Below are positions 31,680-44,365 of a DNA stretch of 64,000 nt, piece by piece. Every line of letters begins with the position of its first letter. Within the stretch, counting starts at the first letter, position 1. The translations under genes and the position numbers were made by a program. Under the pieces are notes generated by a model that was not told the origin of the DNA, ran no database searches, and saw only the letters and a list, made by a program, of their open reading frames with translations. The DNA comes from Tipula vernalis (Eukaryota > Arthropoda > Insecta > Diptera > Tipulidae), in NCBI GenBank assembly GCA_958295665.1, contig OY282560.1:147738091-147802090 (forward strand), given 5' to 3'.

Positions 31680-32600
31680 TGAATAGGTCCCAGTCATTAA
31701 AGTAAATAGCATGGTTGGACATAAGTCAGTTTAGTCATGATGATACACCAAGATTTGTCCTGAAAGCCGATCGCTGGAAGAACTGCTGATGTCGTGTACG
31801 GGGCATAAAAATTGATTCTTGCTAGCAAGCCAGAGTCTAATAAATTTTTGACTATTTTAAAAAGAAAGTATTCATCAATTAGAGTTCTTCTATCTTCCAT
31901 TAGAGGGGATAAACTTAAAATACATAAAAATTGTGAATTTTCTTTGAACGCACTCAATCTTGTAGTTATAATCGTCATAAAATTGATTCCAGACTTGAGA
32001 TAAGTATTCAAGGTTAGTTCTAACAAGGCTAGAGTTTAGTAACGAGAGAGTTGAACGATCCCTGAAATCTTTACCTCTTCTGAGGATATAGCCTAATGTT
32101 TTGAAAGAAGTACGACAAATTGAATCAATGTGTTTGTCGAAACGTAATTTCTGGTCCTTCATCCTGGGGAACTCCTGAAGTAGGTTCAATATCAGTAGAT
32201 AGGATGCCAATAAATTTTACAAATTAAGTTCTATTTCTCAGGTATGAACGAAACCATTTAAGCGAAATTGGCGGTATATTATATGATTCAAGTTTGCACA
32301 ACAAAATAGAGTGTGAAACTTTGTCTAAAGCTTTGGAAAAATCGGTGTATATGCAGTCGAGTTGCCTATCTTTGTCCAAAGTGATAGCAGCAGTATCCAC
32401 AAATTCAGCTAAATTGGTTAAGGTTGAACGCTTCGAAAAAAAAAATCATGCTGCATTGGCGAAATTTGATTTTTTACGCGATAAAACATCATATTGTAAA
32501 CTAGTTTCTCAAATAATTTTGCACCATATTGTTGAAACCACCATTCATATCATCCAATTCGGGCATTTTCAAAGCAATAATTTTTTATTTAATATTCACA
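31680..32600 (-). pseudogene. LINE G reverse transcriptase fragment
   Basis: Minus frames near 32545-32480 give AKLFEKLVYNMMFYR and QISPMQHDFF. Then 32470-32290 gives LTNLAEFVDTAAITLDKDRQ and LDCIYTDFSKALDKVSHSIL (motif A). Then ISLKWFRSYLRNRT and TSGVPQ (start of motif B) follow near 32175. The frame 32210-31890 jumps directly to KLRFDKHIDSICRTSFKTLG and LVRTNLEYLSQVWN, so the FADD palm box is deleted. Frame 32026-31697 gives the C-terminal FKIVKNLLDSGLLARINFY. The copy is dead, of Jockey/CR1-like type. Confidence 0.85.
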
Positions 32601-32739
32601 TGGTGAAACTTTTACTGGGAGCATTAGGAAAGGAAAGTAGGAAGAGAATTCGATCCTTAAGGTATATTTAAAAACAGTAAATCCACAGCAATGTTAAAAC
32701 AAAAGTAGCTCCCATGAAAATTACATACATATGTATATC

Positions 32740-33600
32740 TATACCAACACTTGATCTATGTGGAACGCAGCAAACCAAACTGATGGCTTCATTAACAAAA
32801 TATCTACAATTCAAGAAATTGGAAACGCTTTATATCTAGTAGAATAACAGAGATTTGGGAACATTTACCTCGCGAACATTGGGATTATATTAAATCAGTC
32901 GAAAGCTCGGCAGATCTGCATCTAGAGGTTTTACCCCATACAACTTTCAACGCTCCATATATAGCAAACGAACGACTGTAGTACTGTACGTGGAGGCAAT
33001 TGGGTTTCGTCCAATGCTGCTAATACCGCAACTCTGAAAACTCAAAAGTTTTCCGAACTATTGGAGATTTTCTTCTTGGCTTCAGTTAATCAAGGTTATT
33101 TCGTATATTTTTAGATGACGTTGACTGAGCCAAAAACCTTTTGGCCAAATCAAGAGATAAATACAGTTCGCATTACTTAGCCACAGCAGAGTTAATTAAA
33201 GCTACGACACTCATCGTGAAAAATATGGAAATTGTTCTGTTTGGAGAAGAATTGAAAGCATTACTGCATCCAAACCCAATACCACGCACGTCAAATCTGA
33301 TTAAACTAAATCCATACTTGAATTAAGCTGACTTTTTACGTGTGGGTGTTAGACTTTATAACTCGTTGCTCGCAATTCAAAAGAAACGTTCTGTGATTAT
33401 TCCAAGAGATCATCTATACAACATACATCCGGGGTCATCACTAACGGTGCGTTAATAAGGCAATGTTATTGGATAATAAACTGTCGGTGGCAAGTCAACG
33501 CGTATATTCCCAAGTGTATTAGGTTTACAGTAATCAAATCACGAATCGAGCATACCAAGTTTATGCAAATGGGTATCGATTATGAAGGTTCCTTTACCAC
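32740..33600 (+). pseudogene. BEL/Pao pol fragment 1: RNase H end and integrase start
   Basis: Plus frames 32790-32940 give SSRITEIWEHLPREHWDYIK, the segment before the NPADLASRG-type motif of BEL/Pao pol, here degraded (SVESSADLH). Frame 33141-33326 gives YLATAELIKATTLIVKNMEI and LIKLNPYLN. Shifted frames at 33327-33560 give FLRVGVRLYNSLLAIQKK, then ALIRQCYWIINCRWQVN and KCIRFTVIKSRIEHTKF, the zinc-binding region of the integrase. Stops are frequent. Confidence 0.8.
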
Positions 33601-33639
33601 TATAAACTTACAAAAGGTCATTGTCGGATTTAAAAGACG

Positions 33640-35230
33640 TTGAGGTTTTCCAGCATCTATAGTGAGTATAAAAGCGAAAAACTTCGTTGATGCTAGAATC
33701 TTAGATATCATTTGGAATCCTATAGAGGACATATTCCAATTTAAAATCAAATTCCCAAGAGCAAAGAGTCATCCGAAACATCCAAACTGTTTGATTAAAT
33801 GGGATGGTTAGCCCCCGTTATCGTTTAAAGGCAAAGATTACCATGCAGCAACTATCGACATTTTGTTTAAAGTGTCATACACAATTACCTAATGACCTCG
33901 AAACAAAATAGATTTCATATGACAACCAATTACAAATTCTAGAGGAAATAAAGCTACAACGATGTATCAGGCATCACAAAGATGAGCTAGGTGAACTGCA
34001 TGGTTTCTGTGACGTATCGAAAGATTCATATGCAGCTGCAATTTATTAAAAAACCAACTGTAAGGCCGATGATAGCAAGGTGACCGTTGTGATTGCTTGC
34101 AAAAACAAAAGTGGCACCGTTAAAGGCAAAATTAACAATTTCCAGATCGGAGTTGTGCGCCGCCATGCTGTTAGCAATACCACTAGGAAACACAGAAAAA
34201 AGCGTTACAAATAACTTTTAAACATTCGTTGCGACGAACTGGATCGTCGAAATTCAATCTATATTATCTCCACTACAATGGAATTATGTATATAAAATCA
34301 GAGGATCATCCGGCAGATTGCGCATCAAGGGACTTAAATGCTTTAATATTACTAAACCCGCTACTGTGGTGGAATGGCCCAACATGGTCTACAACCACAG
34401 ATTGAAGAAGCCGCACAAAAGAAGATCGAAATTCACAAACTACTTTCCACCATCAATGAAGGAAACGGTATATTAAGTGTTATAGAGCGCTGTTCATTAC
34501 TCACTAAAGTAATAAGGATCGTATCCTTAGATTTGCAAGAAAAACAATCATATCCTTACCGAGATTCCTGACAACTAAGGAACTTCATGATCGCCAAATA
34601 TTAGCATTGAAGAATGGGTTACTACGAGTAGGTGGAAGACTGTTTAAGGATTGCGGAAAGACACTTACACTAACTTTTATTCGGCAAAAGTACTGGATAA
34701 TTTAAGGTCATGGGAGATTTTCCAATAGCTAGAGTAACTCCGACACGGCCTTTTTGGGGCATATTGGGGTAGATTAAACTGGACTCTTTCAACTACGATG
34801 CTCACCAGGTCAAGGTCGCAAAAGCTGTAAAGTTTACCTAACGGTAAAAAGCTATTTACATAAAAGTAGTAAGCTATTTGTCATCAGGTGGTTTCATAGC
34901 AGGACCTTTATAGCGACTGTGGTTCTAATTTCATAAGAACTTCAAAACTTATGCGGAACTCACGCTTGCAGTAAAACAAATGACATTATATACCACCAAG
35001 AGCACCTCATAGTTTGCCAAATAGAAGCATGCCAGAATTCAGGACCACTGTTTCCAGTGACATTATGATCCTAATGATTTTATACAAGACTAACACCAGG
35101 GCATTTTCCAATAGCCGAACCCACGAGAACAATGCCAGTTCAATTTCAGTTCCTGAAAAATATAATTCCAAAGCATTAGAAAATTTGCGAGAGCAAACTG
35201 CAAATTAACCCTGTTACTTTGCTCGCTCGC
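33640..35230 (+). pseudogene. BEL/Pao pol fragment 2: RT end to integrase
   Basis: After fragment 1 the polyprotein restarts upstream. At 33680-33850: ARILDIIWNPIEDIFQFKI and MGWLAPVIV (RT connection). At 33960-34130: LQRCIRHHKDELGELHGFCD and VSKDSYAAAIY (RNase H start). At 34130-34190: LTISRSELCAAMLLA. At 34310-34380: DHPADCASRDLNALILLNPL. At 34600-34670: NGLLRVGGRLFKDCG. At 34740-34930: a degraded integrase core ending in SDCGSNFIRTSKL, and near 35095 LTPGHFPIAEPT. It is riddled with stops and shifts. The overlap of its integrase with fragment 1 shows that two BEL/Pao copies lie in tandem. Confidence 0.85.
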
Positions 35231-35420
35231 AATATTCTGCATGATTGACATACAACAGTACCGTGGTGGAATCAAAAACCATCGGTAACTTAATAAGCGA
35301 AGATGAAAGCAGTAGAGTTATCGGCACCAATACTGAATTCATTGAAGAAGACGGAATTTTAGAACTGCATCCAAACTTAAAACGAGAGACGTTTACAGTG
35401 GCAGGATCTAGCATTATATA
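35231..35420 (+). pseudogene. Possible BEL/Pao tail coding remnant
   Basis: A plus frame at about 35257-35418 reads VVESKTIGNLISEDESSSRV and IEEDGILELHPNLKRETFTV without a stop until TAG. It is acidic and unassigned. It may be the end of the BEL/Pao polyprotein or a linked frame. Confidence 0.3.
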
Positions 35421-38400
35421 GATTTGTTCTTTTAAGTATATAGACAGTGCCGGTAAGGTTCGGAAACAATCCCAACAGCCACCTTATTGGAGATCAACGG
35501 GCAATCTATTTACTCATTCCAGCAGTTACAATTATCGTTACGTGGTGCATGTGCAGAAACTTAAAACTATCGGTTTTTTTTCGAAATTTCTATTAAAACT
35601 TGAAAGGAGTCCTTTCCTATTATTTATGGAAAATGATCTATGGATTGTAACAACGGTCTTTAACAGTTTCCCATAAAAAACGAATTTTCTTTGATGTGTC
35701 TGAATTATAGTGGTTGTTTTCTCATATAACCGTTTGAGAAAATTTGAAATTTTTTATCATAAAAAAATATGCTTACTATACACCCCAAACATCATGGAGT
35801 GTATCGACACATTAGTTTTTCATTTTCTCCCAAAATAACAACAAATTGACAAAATAATGGTATTACACACAAAATGTGGAAAAACTTGGAAAATTTTATA
35901 TTATATTTCCAGGATATTTATTTACAATTCATTTTTTTTGTATTGCTGTTTGTTGGCTGACAATAATACTTTTTACCATTTTTTTTTGTCTACCTACATA
36001 TATGTTCTGTTCAATATATTGTAATAAAAATTTGTATGTGGAAAACTTTTAAAACATATTTTTCCTGTTTCGCATTTTGAATTTGGTCCTTGTCTTCTAT
36101 AATACATGTGTGTTTCCACCAGGGTCTCGAACCTTGATAATTTCGTCAAGTCAATTTATCGGGTTTTCACTTGCAACACAAAATATAAAAAACAAAGGCA
36201 AAAGTAATTTTGATAATTACGAAATACTCGTATACTTACACAATGAAATCAAGTTAAACTCGAATTTTGATTTGGTTCAGGCTTGGACTCGGGTTCACTA
36301 AATTATGAAAAATCGTAGAACCGGAACGAAGTTTGAGTACGGGTACGGTTCGAAACTCTGCTTTATATAAACACATTGACTTTTTCTTTCATATGTACTA
36401 TAGATGCAGAAAACACTATAAAAATGTCAAAATAAATACAAATTTTCCAACTTTATTTTGGTTAAAGCTTTTTAAAGCGGATATCGTTTCTACGTATCTA
36501 CCTGTATTTGCATTTATTTTGTTTGCATATCGATATTGACATGTCGCGATAAATCAATGGCGCACGTCATATTTGATTGCACCGATATTTCATTCTACAT
36601 ACATACTTTTAAAGTCACATCAAATTGTAATTCGGTTAATAAATCCTTTAAAATAAAATATTCTCACATCTCGCCCCCCCCCCCCCCCCGCCCCCCCAAA
36701 CTTTTTATATATAATACCCATAACAATCATGTCGCGCGATTATAAATTCAATCAGACTTTTATATTTTCGCCTTTTCCAAAAGCACATTATTTAAATACT
36801 TAAAAAAGAGGGAAAAATTTAGTATTCAATTGATCGATTTAACCATTTTCTATTTACAATGAATTGGATTTGCCAGAAGAAAAGAAAAATTATGCTGAAT
36901 TTTAGGAAAAACTCTAAAAGTGATTATTGAATAATTTTCCCACCAAATACATACATATACAATATATATACATAAACACAACGTTAAAGTGGATTTAAAG
37001 ATGCGGAAAAAGCTAAAGTAAAGTATCTCTCTATATGCGAGAAAAATCACTAATCCTAGTAAAAATATTCGATTTTCCTTTTGTGACAGCAAGCATATTT
37101 TTACAATTTAAAGTGATTTTTCGAGTTTATCTATTTATGGTATACAACAAAAAAACAGAATTTGTTCTTTAGTCAAGATAGGAAGTTTTGTGGTGTTAGT
37201 ACTTAGTAATATAGTGTTGTGGAAAATTGTATTTATTTTCCAGACATTTTGCCAGGTATAAAAATAATAACTACTGTGGTTTGTGGAACATAACTTCCTG
37301 ACTATTGGTATGTTCCATATGTTGCATAAAATATTATATGCATGTATAGATATTTATGAGCATACATTTTGTTTTGAATTATTGTTAAATTTATTTTCAA
37401 ATGGCTTAAAGTAATGTTCTGAAAACAACACGAATCATAAAAAAAAAAAAAAAAAAAACACAAACACATAAAATTTATTGATTTTTCATTCTTGATGACA
37501 TTTTCCCTCAAAAACATAAACACAAAATAAAATATTTTCGTACATACATGTATAAAATTTTCAAATTGCAATAAACCAATATAATATCAATATGCATTGT
37601 GAGACACATTTTAGTCTGACAATTATTTTTTGTGGAAAATTAAATTTTCTTCCTAATTAGAATTATACGTTTGGGAAAACTGGTTTATGGTTTTTGTTTA
37701 TGTCGAAATAGAAAAATTTGATTGGGAATTTTATTGTTATTATTTCTATGTTTTTTTTTGTTTTGGAATTAAAACATGAAATGTTATTATTTAAATCCCT
37801 TTTCCATCGCTTTACAAAATAAATAAAACTTTAATCCAATTTTAAGTTCTTTTATCCGGCTCACATACATACATATGAATGCGACATTGAGTATGTGAGT
37901 GCCAAATATTCAACAACATACTTAAAAGTACAAAATATAAAAATTGCCCTTAAGTCAATTCAATATAATGTGAGATTTTTTGTTGTTGTTGTGATATCCT
38001 TTTTATCATTATCTCTTCTTTATTTAACTTACTTTATTTTTTTGTTGTCGTCTTGAAGAACATGGTTTTCCCATTTGGAAAATTTTATCCCAAAATATAT
38101 ATGAGAGTTTTTCTACATAAACTTATATAAAGATGAATCCGATTATCGTATTTTTATATTTTCAACCAAAATCTAATTAAATTCGAAAAGAAAATATTAC
38201 CAAAAAATAAACCATCATCAATTATGTCACAATTCAATAAAGTTTTTCATCGAAATAAAACCAAAAAAAAAAAAAAAATACACGAAGAATTTTTCTAAAC
38301 CTTCCCCCTGAAAAACAACGGCAGAAAAAAAAACGGTTGAAAAAAGTGAATCACCCAGAATGAAAAGTTTTTTTATATTTTTATCTTAAGAAAACAATAA

Positions 38401-39309
38401 GAATCAATTACCGGTTAATTTGGGTTTATTTTGATAAAACTTTTGTATTTTAACGGAAAAGTAAATATTTTCTAAAAGTACGGGAAAACAAACAAAAAAG
38501 TTTATCATTTTATTCATTGGGATATATTATCATTGAATTTTGTTTATTCGGGATCGGGACCAATATGTTTTGGTTTGAAATTTACAAATTACATAAAAAA
38601 TGCTTGTACATATGTATATCGAAAGCCTGTACAACTAAGTGAGTTTTAGTTATGGTCACTGACTAATTTCAGTGGTATATACAATTTTTAATGTACATTC
38701 AATAGAAGGCTGCCGCTTTTTATTTAAATATTTTAATTAAATAAGATTTTGTAAGTAGATTTTACCAGTAATCCACTGATCCAAATAGATCGCATCCAGA
38801 TGTTCTCAATTTTTGTGATTAAACTGGACTTCGGACTGCAGTCGGACTTCTTTCACAACTTATTAAATGTACATGAAAATCTTGCTTTTTATACATATAT
38901 TCTATTGAGGCTTCAGATTTTTCCTTTTATGAGTACAGACCCATATTAAAATTTTTTATTTCAGCATGGAAACATACCAAAGTTAATTTTTAGTATATCT
39001 GCCATTTTCATTTAGAAACTAGTAGCTTATTTACATTTAATCATGTACCATAAAAGGATACATATTTTATGATTTCCTTGCAGTATGAAGATGCCTATTC
39101 AAAATGTGTTATTTAATACTATTTACCGCAATCCACTAGTTTTTCTTAAGCGAAAAAGAATGGAAAAATCAAAGAAAGAACCTGTTTATAATTTTTCATA
39201 AAAGTTGCTCTAAATTTATAAGATCACAGTAACATTTTGAATGAAAAACAAAGTTTTAGTATGTCCGTCTCAATTTTATATATGGATAAAATGTATTCGC
39301 ACTTTTCCT
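35421..39309. other. AT-rich non-coding stretch
   Basis: Nearly 4 kb without recognisable genes or long repeats. It contains a poly(C) tract at 36674-36697, A runs near 37439 and 38264, and many TACATACATATG-type words. It could be original host intergenic or intronic sequence. Confidence 0.55.
36674..36697. repeat. Poly(C) tract
   Basis: Sixteen C, one G and seven C in a row, exceptional in a window this AT-rich. Its length in the assembly may be unreliable. Confidence 0.9.
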
Positions 39310-39644
39310 CATACTATGCATTGCATTAATATTTGTGCTCATGAAAAAATTATTTTAGCTATATTTACTAGATTATAAAATTGAGGTTATTCTTTCTTTT
39401 TCATATTTTGTTTTTGTTGCAATATAATTAAGTATTAAATAATGTTTGATTTGGTATACAATTTATAAAAAAATTCTCAAGATTTACGTATAAAATAATT
39501 AATTTACTTTGTTGCAAAAGATTTGTGTTACAAATTACTGTTGCAAAAATATTTATGCTGGAACAGTTTTAATAAAAAACGTTACTACATTATTTTGTTT
39601 ATTTTATTTCAATTTAATATTTAGTATGCCCACCTTTATTTAAT

Positions 39645-41120
39645 ATCACCTCATTTAGTTTTCTGGGTATGCTGTCAAATAAATTGAAAATAAATTCTAA
39701 GAGTATTTTACTCCACACCTCAACAATCTCATCCCATAACTCTTGCTTGATTCGTCCAACTCTATATGGTATATTTCGTTTCAAATAAGCCCAAAAATTT
39801 TCTATAATGTCAAATCATTTAAAAACTTGGTCACAACAAAACCTTTATGGGCAGGGGCATTGTCATGCTGAAGAATAAGGTCAAGCCCAATCATTTTTGA
39901 ACCAGCTACCAACGCTACATCATTCAGCAGTTCCAAATAGCTCAATTGGTTGAGTTTCCCAGACACCATTGCTAGTGGTCCTACTCCGAAGTTAGTTATA
40001 CAACCCCAAACCATAATATTTCCTCCACCGCCTTGACGTTATGAAATTCTAATTAAGCAGGCTAAGCGATCGGTTGTCTTTTATTTTTTTCTTTTGTGGT
40101 AAAATTTTCTTTTTGAAATTTGAAATTATGATTAAATTAAAATACTCTTATATTTTTATAAATGTTACATATTAACTGTTAGTATTTGGTGCTTTGTATG
40201 CGCTGCATACTTAGAGGGAACCGGAATAATTCTGGAATTTCTGGTGAAAGTTGCTGCAGTAGATACTGACACTTTCGATAGTTTTACACAGCATATGTAA
40301 ATATTGCTTAAATAGAACGAGGCGGTAAAGAAGAAACTCAATTCAGAATGATGTTGTCATTACTCTTCTTCCACCAAATTTTGAGCTCAAGAATAAAATG
40401 GTCAGCAGTTTTGTTTCGTGTTCCTGACGTCAAAGTACATGATGGTGTTATGCAGTCGTCCAAGAAAAAATAAAAAATATTGACAGACGTCTAAACTATA
40501 CTGTGTAAAATTAAACTCAAACATTAATCTCATAAATAAATCTCAAATATCTGTAGTGCAAAGAAGTGCACAACAGCAAACTTGTAAGGATGGAATAATA
40601 TTTTTAACGCCTGAGCATATGTAAATTAACTTTTGGTATGGTTTATTATGAATGAGCATATATGCTCAAAATAGAGTGTACCCAAAGTGAAAAGTAAAAT
40701 AAATTATAAATTATTAATAAAATAAAATAAAATAAAACGTTGTATAGCATAAACACGACGTTTGTCTACCTTTTCTACCTCCGAATAATAAAATTTGCCA
40801 CCCCAAGATCCGTCTAACGATACCAAAGATTCGTCAGTAAACAGAACGTTTCTCCAAAATCGGAGTTTTTCGTTATCTTTTAAAGTTTTAGCGAGACCTC
40901 GTTGACTTAAATGTCCATTTGTAAGCATACATCGAGTGATGTAAGCATTTTCTCTTGCAGTTGTTATTCTTGGTCGTTGGCGTACTCCAATATTTTGCAC
41001 CGTTCCGTAAATATTTTGTTTTCGAACTTGATACCAAATGGCATTTCTATGGCACTTGTACTTTTTCGCCAGTTCTTCTGCTGAGATTCCCAAATTATAT
41101 TCTGCCGCAATTGCAGATCA
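39645..41120 (-). pseudogene. Tc1-like transposase, interrupted
   Basis: The minus frame 41093-40740 has a helix-turn-helix (SAEELAKKYKCHRNAIWYQV), GTVQNIGVRQRPRITTAREN and LSQRGLAKTLK. An internal deletion joins it to NEKLRFWRNVLFTDESLVSL (first catalytic aspartate region). The frame breaks at about 40735. It resumes near 40030 with MVWGCITNFGVGPLAMVSGK and LILQHDNAPAHKGFVV (second aspartate). Then 39795-39645 in another frame gives IENFWAYLKRNIPY (third acid, E) and ends in a stop. About 700 bases between 40035 and 40735 are non-coding, probably an insertion. It is dead. Confidence 0.9.
40035..40735. other. 700-bp interruption of the Tc1-like transposase
   Basis: The transposase frame stops on one side and resumes on the other, with a short part of the protein missing. 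The block has no coding similarity and ends in an (AAAAT)n run near 40715-40737. I found no clear terminal repeats. Confidence 0.45.
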
Positions 41121-41329
41121 GGTTTCAATACTCAGTTCGCGGGTTTTTGGCATATTGGCACGATTATCTCGATGCTCACAACACAATGAAACGTGCAAAA
41201 TTATTTGAAAATGTGTATTTTTGAAAAACAAATGCTGAAACAGTTATTTCAATGCACCATTTGTTGATTTTCTTTTTAATGTTGCTAACACAAATATTTT
41301 TGCAACAGTAATTTGTTTTACACTTCTTA

Positions 41330-42800
41330 GTATTCAACAATAAATTTTGGTAAGTACACCAATTCGTAAAATCCGATAAATCCGACTGTAGCTCCTCTAC
41401 ATCCCGAATATTCGAAATAGTTTTAAACATTTTAATATCGTCACTTAATACAGTTAATGACATCATTAATAAAAAGAATATCTAGACATGTAATTCCCTA
41501 TCTTAACGATTTGAGTTCTGTCATCTAAGTACGACTTGATCCACCTAATAGGTAAACTATTACAATCCAAAGAGAATTTAAGGAATAGTAGTTTGTGATC
41601 AATTTTGTCAAAGGCCTTGCTAAAATCTGAATAAACGACCTGTACATCCATCCCAAATTCAAAAGCCGTTGAAATATTATTGGTCAGTAAAAACAAATTC
41701 GAGACAGTTGATCTGCCAGGAAGGAATCCATGTTGCTTAGAAGAAATAAACCTACGAGTATAAAAAAAAAAAATCTTTGACTAATTTTTAAAAAAGCTTC
41801 GGCAAAACGGATAAAATACTGATGGCTGGATAATTAGTAATATTGGTTTAATTAAAGAGCATTTCCAAAAGTTTGGGAAGTATCCTTGTCGAAGGCTTTT
41901 GTTAAAAAGAACTGTGATTGGAAAAGCGACAGCATGTGCTGTCATTATAAGATCCAAGGGAGGGATGGAATCGAACCCTGCACTTTGATTTATATCAAGC
42001 GAGAGGAGACCATTCAAAACAGTATCAAGTTCCAATTGCAAGGAACAATTTATATTAGCCACCGAACAATAGCTCAACATCGAATCTGTCGTTAACGGTT
42101 TCTTTACATAAACACTCTCAAAAAAGCCAGCGAACAAGTTACAATTATCTTTTAAATTATGACCCAAACGATCGTCCAAAAACATAGTAGACGGAAATCC
42201 CTTAGTTTTTCTTTTAGAATCAACGAGTCTCCAGAAGCTATCAGATCTATCCTTTATGTTTGATTCGATTTCCAAAATGTAATTGTTGTAAAGAAATTTA
42301 TTTAATATTCTGAATTAATTTACCTTTCAGGAATTCATTTACCTATCAGGAGTAGGGAAAAGTTTAAATCTCTTATGAGCCTTATCTTATTATACCACGG
42401 TTCCTTCAACTGTCGCGTAGTTTTAAATTTAGGAATAAATTTCAGCATTCCTACATTTAGAACATTATAAAATTCATCCAGTACTTCCTCTAAATGATCA
42501 TTACCCTCAAATGCACTACAATCATAATTATCAAGAAAAGCATTAAAGGAATCGTAGTCCCCAATTTTATAATTAAAATTTTCAACAAATAACTCATCCT
42601 TGACAATTTCACATACATCGAAAGACAGTGACACTTTTATTGGAAAGTGGTATATGCTCGACGCTCCAGCTAAATCGTCACACGTCTCGACAATAACTTC
42701 TTGATCCAACGACAAAAATACCAGGTCCAAAACATTCCCAAACTTGTTCTTGACGTCCATACATTGTTTGAGTAATCACCCAATATACATACATAAACGA
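41330..42800 (-). pseudogene. LINE H: endonuclease end and reverse transcriptase
   Basis: The minus frame 42760-42335 begins inside the endonuclease (NKFGNVLDLVFLSLDQEV, GASSIYHFPIKVSLSFDV) and runs into the linker (LKEPWYNK). Frame 42275-41781 gives IKDRSDSFWRLVDSKRKTKG, SAGFDSIPPLDLIM and QGYFPNFWKCSLIKPI. Frame 41696-41466 gives QVVYSDFSKAFDKIDHKLL (motif A) and RWIKSYLDDRTQIVKIG. Frame 41466-41330 gives LSDDIKMFKTIS (palm box SDD) and LNTKKCK, where the inner Tc1 begins. It is 5' truncated, with several shifts. It is close in type to LINE E. Confidence 0.9.
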
Positions 42801-42944
42801 TCAAGCGTAAATTCTGAAACATTATTTAATACTTAATTACATTGCAAAAAAAGAATTAACTCAATTTTATAATCTAGACTAATCTAAACATAACTAAAAT
42901 AATTTTTTCACGAGCACAAATATTAATGCAACGCATGGTATGTA

Positions 42945-43453
42945 GCCACCTTATTTTTTTTATTTTTCGCAGGAGCGCTGATAACACGTTTACCATGGTT
43001 AAGACGCACTTTGTGCATAGCCGGTGCATGTTTTATATTTATCGCGAGAGGCACTTTACCTACTAATAGAATCGTCAATTAATAAAAGAAACACGACAAA
43101 TATTGTGTAGAACATTTTTGTTTTGTAAGACATACTGCATCAATGTTGGTTTATTTAGTCTGAAAAAACTGTAAATATTTTTTATCGGTGTCTATCTACA
43201 TTATTTTTGCATATAGTCTATCTTGCGTTATCTAAACAAAACATAAAACTAACGTTGCTCTTCTTCGCCCATGTTAAACAGAAAACACAAAATTAAAATT
43301 GTTGTTGTATTTCGTAGTAACATTATTTATAAAAAAGCACTCTCGGAGCGCTGCTAGGAATATGTTTTCTAATTCTGGATATCTCCATAAATTATTGAAC
43401 AACGACAATTTGCAAATTTGATGGCCATTTTGAAGGATATTGTCGGCGAAATA
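42945..43453. other. No gene seen
   Basis: AT-rich spacer. No coding similarity or repeat was found. Confidence 0.4.
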
Positions 43454-43457
43454 ATAT

Positions 43458-43912
43458 TGTTACGTCTTTGCCTTGTCAATCAAGGTTCGTATTACTGGAT
43501 TGTGAATAATACAAACTCAATTCAATTTATCACCAACGAATTTATTTATTTCACAAAATTTATTACAACACAGTTTATCAATAAACATTCACAAAATCAC
43601 TTTATATAAATTATTCTTAAATTTTACTGATCACTTTGACTTTATTTATCGCACTACAACACTTTTTAAATCACTTTTTAATTCCTTTTAATCTTTATAC
43701 TATCGCTTACCAAATATTACTAATCTAATTCGACTTCGTTCTCCTTTTTATATACACAAACCAAACTCCTAGAAAGCTCATGACTTCTCCAGTTAGAATA
43801 GCGTAGAAACATTACGTAACAATTTTTATCAAGGAAAATTCCATTTTAGTACAGTTAAACATTGAGCTATTCAATTAACTTCTTCTATTACACACTAGGT
43901 GTCACCGTCACA
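43458..43912 (-). mobile_element. Solo LTR L1
   Basis: Read on the minus strand it starts TGTGACGGTGACACC and ends AACGTAACA-like (TG...CA). Flanks are ATAT (43454-43457) and ATGT (43913-43916), a 4-base TSD with one mismatch. It is the same family as L2, L3 and L4. No internal coding region lies beside it, so it is a solo LTR left by LTR-LTR recombination. Confidence 0.8.
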
Positions 43913-43921
43913 ATGTGCTAT

Positions 43922-44361
43922 TGTGACGGTGACACCTAGTGTGTAATAGAAGAAGTTAATTGAATAGCTCAATGTTTAACTGTACTAAAATGGAATTTTC
44001 CATGATAAAATTGTTACGTAATGTGTCTACGCTATTCTAATTGGAAAAGTCGTGAGCTTACTAGAAATTTGGTTTGTGTATATAAAAAGGCGAACGAAGT
44101 CGAATGGGATTAGTAATATTTGGTAAGCGATAGAAAAAAGATAAAAGTGAATTAAAAAGTGTTTTTGTGGAAATAAAAATTATAAGTGAACAGTAAAATT
44201 TAAGAATAATTTATATAAAGTGATTTGTGAATTTTTATTGATAAACGGTGTTATAATAAATTTTGTGAAATAAATAAATTTGTTGGAGGTAAATTAAATT
44301 GATTTTGTATTATTCACAATCCAGTGATACAAACCTTGAGTGACAAGGCAAAAACGTAACA
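43922..44361 (+). mobile_element. Solo LTR L2, head to head with L1
   Basis: It starts TGTGACGGTGACACC and ends AAAAACGTAACA. TSD CTAT is exact (43918-43921 and 44362-44365). It carries TATAAAA at 44081-44087 and AATAAA-type sites near its end. Only nine bases separate it from L1, so the two form a near-perfect 0.9-kb palindrome, yet their distinct TSDs show separate insertions. Confidence 0.85.
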
Positions 44362-44365
44362 CTAT

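Larger units (their letters stand above)
39531..41315 (-). mobile_element. Inner Tc1-like element
   Basis: The ends CAAATTACTGTTGCAAAAAT (39531 on) and its inverted copy (AATATTTTTGCAACAGTAAT, ending 41315) bracket a Tc1-type transposase on the minus strand. The left flank ends in TA, the right flank target is worn. It cuts LINE H after its palm and thumb, so it came after the LINE. Confidence 0.75.
39312..42940. mobile_element. Outer Tc1/mariner-like element defined by long TIRs
   Basis: The left arm 39314-39447 and right arm 42817-42938 are inverted copies, by eye about 85 percent alike. They start CTATGCATTGCATTAATA (left) and, reverse complemented, CCATGCGTTGCATTAATA (right). TA flanks both ends (39312-39313 and 42939-42940), the target of Tc1/mariner elements. 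The interior is occupied by LINE H and the inner Tc1-like element. No transposase of its own is identified. Confidence 0.7.

Noticed and set aside
36333..36360. Possible tRNA B box (GGTTCGAAACTC near 36346)
   Set aside because: No A box at the right distance and no cloverleaf can be drawn.
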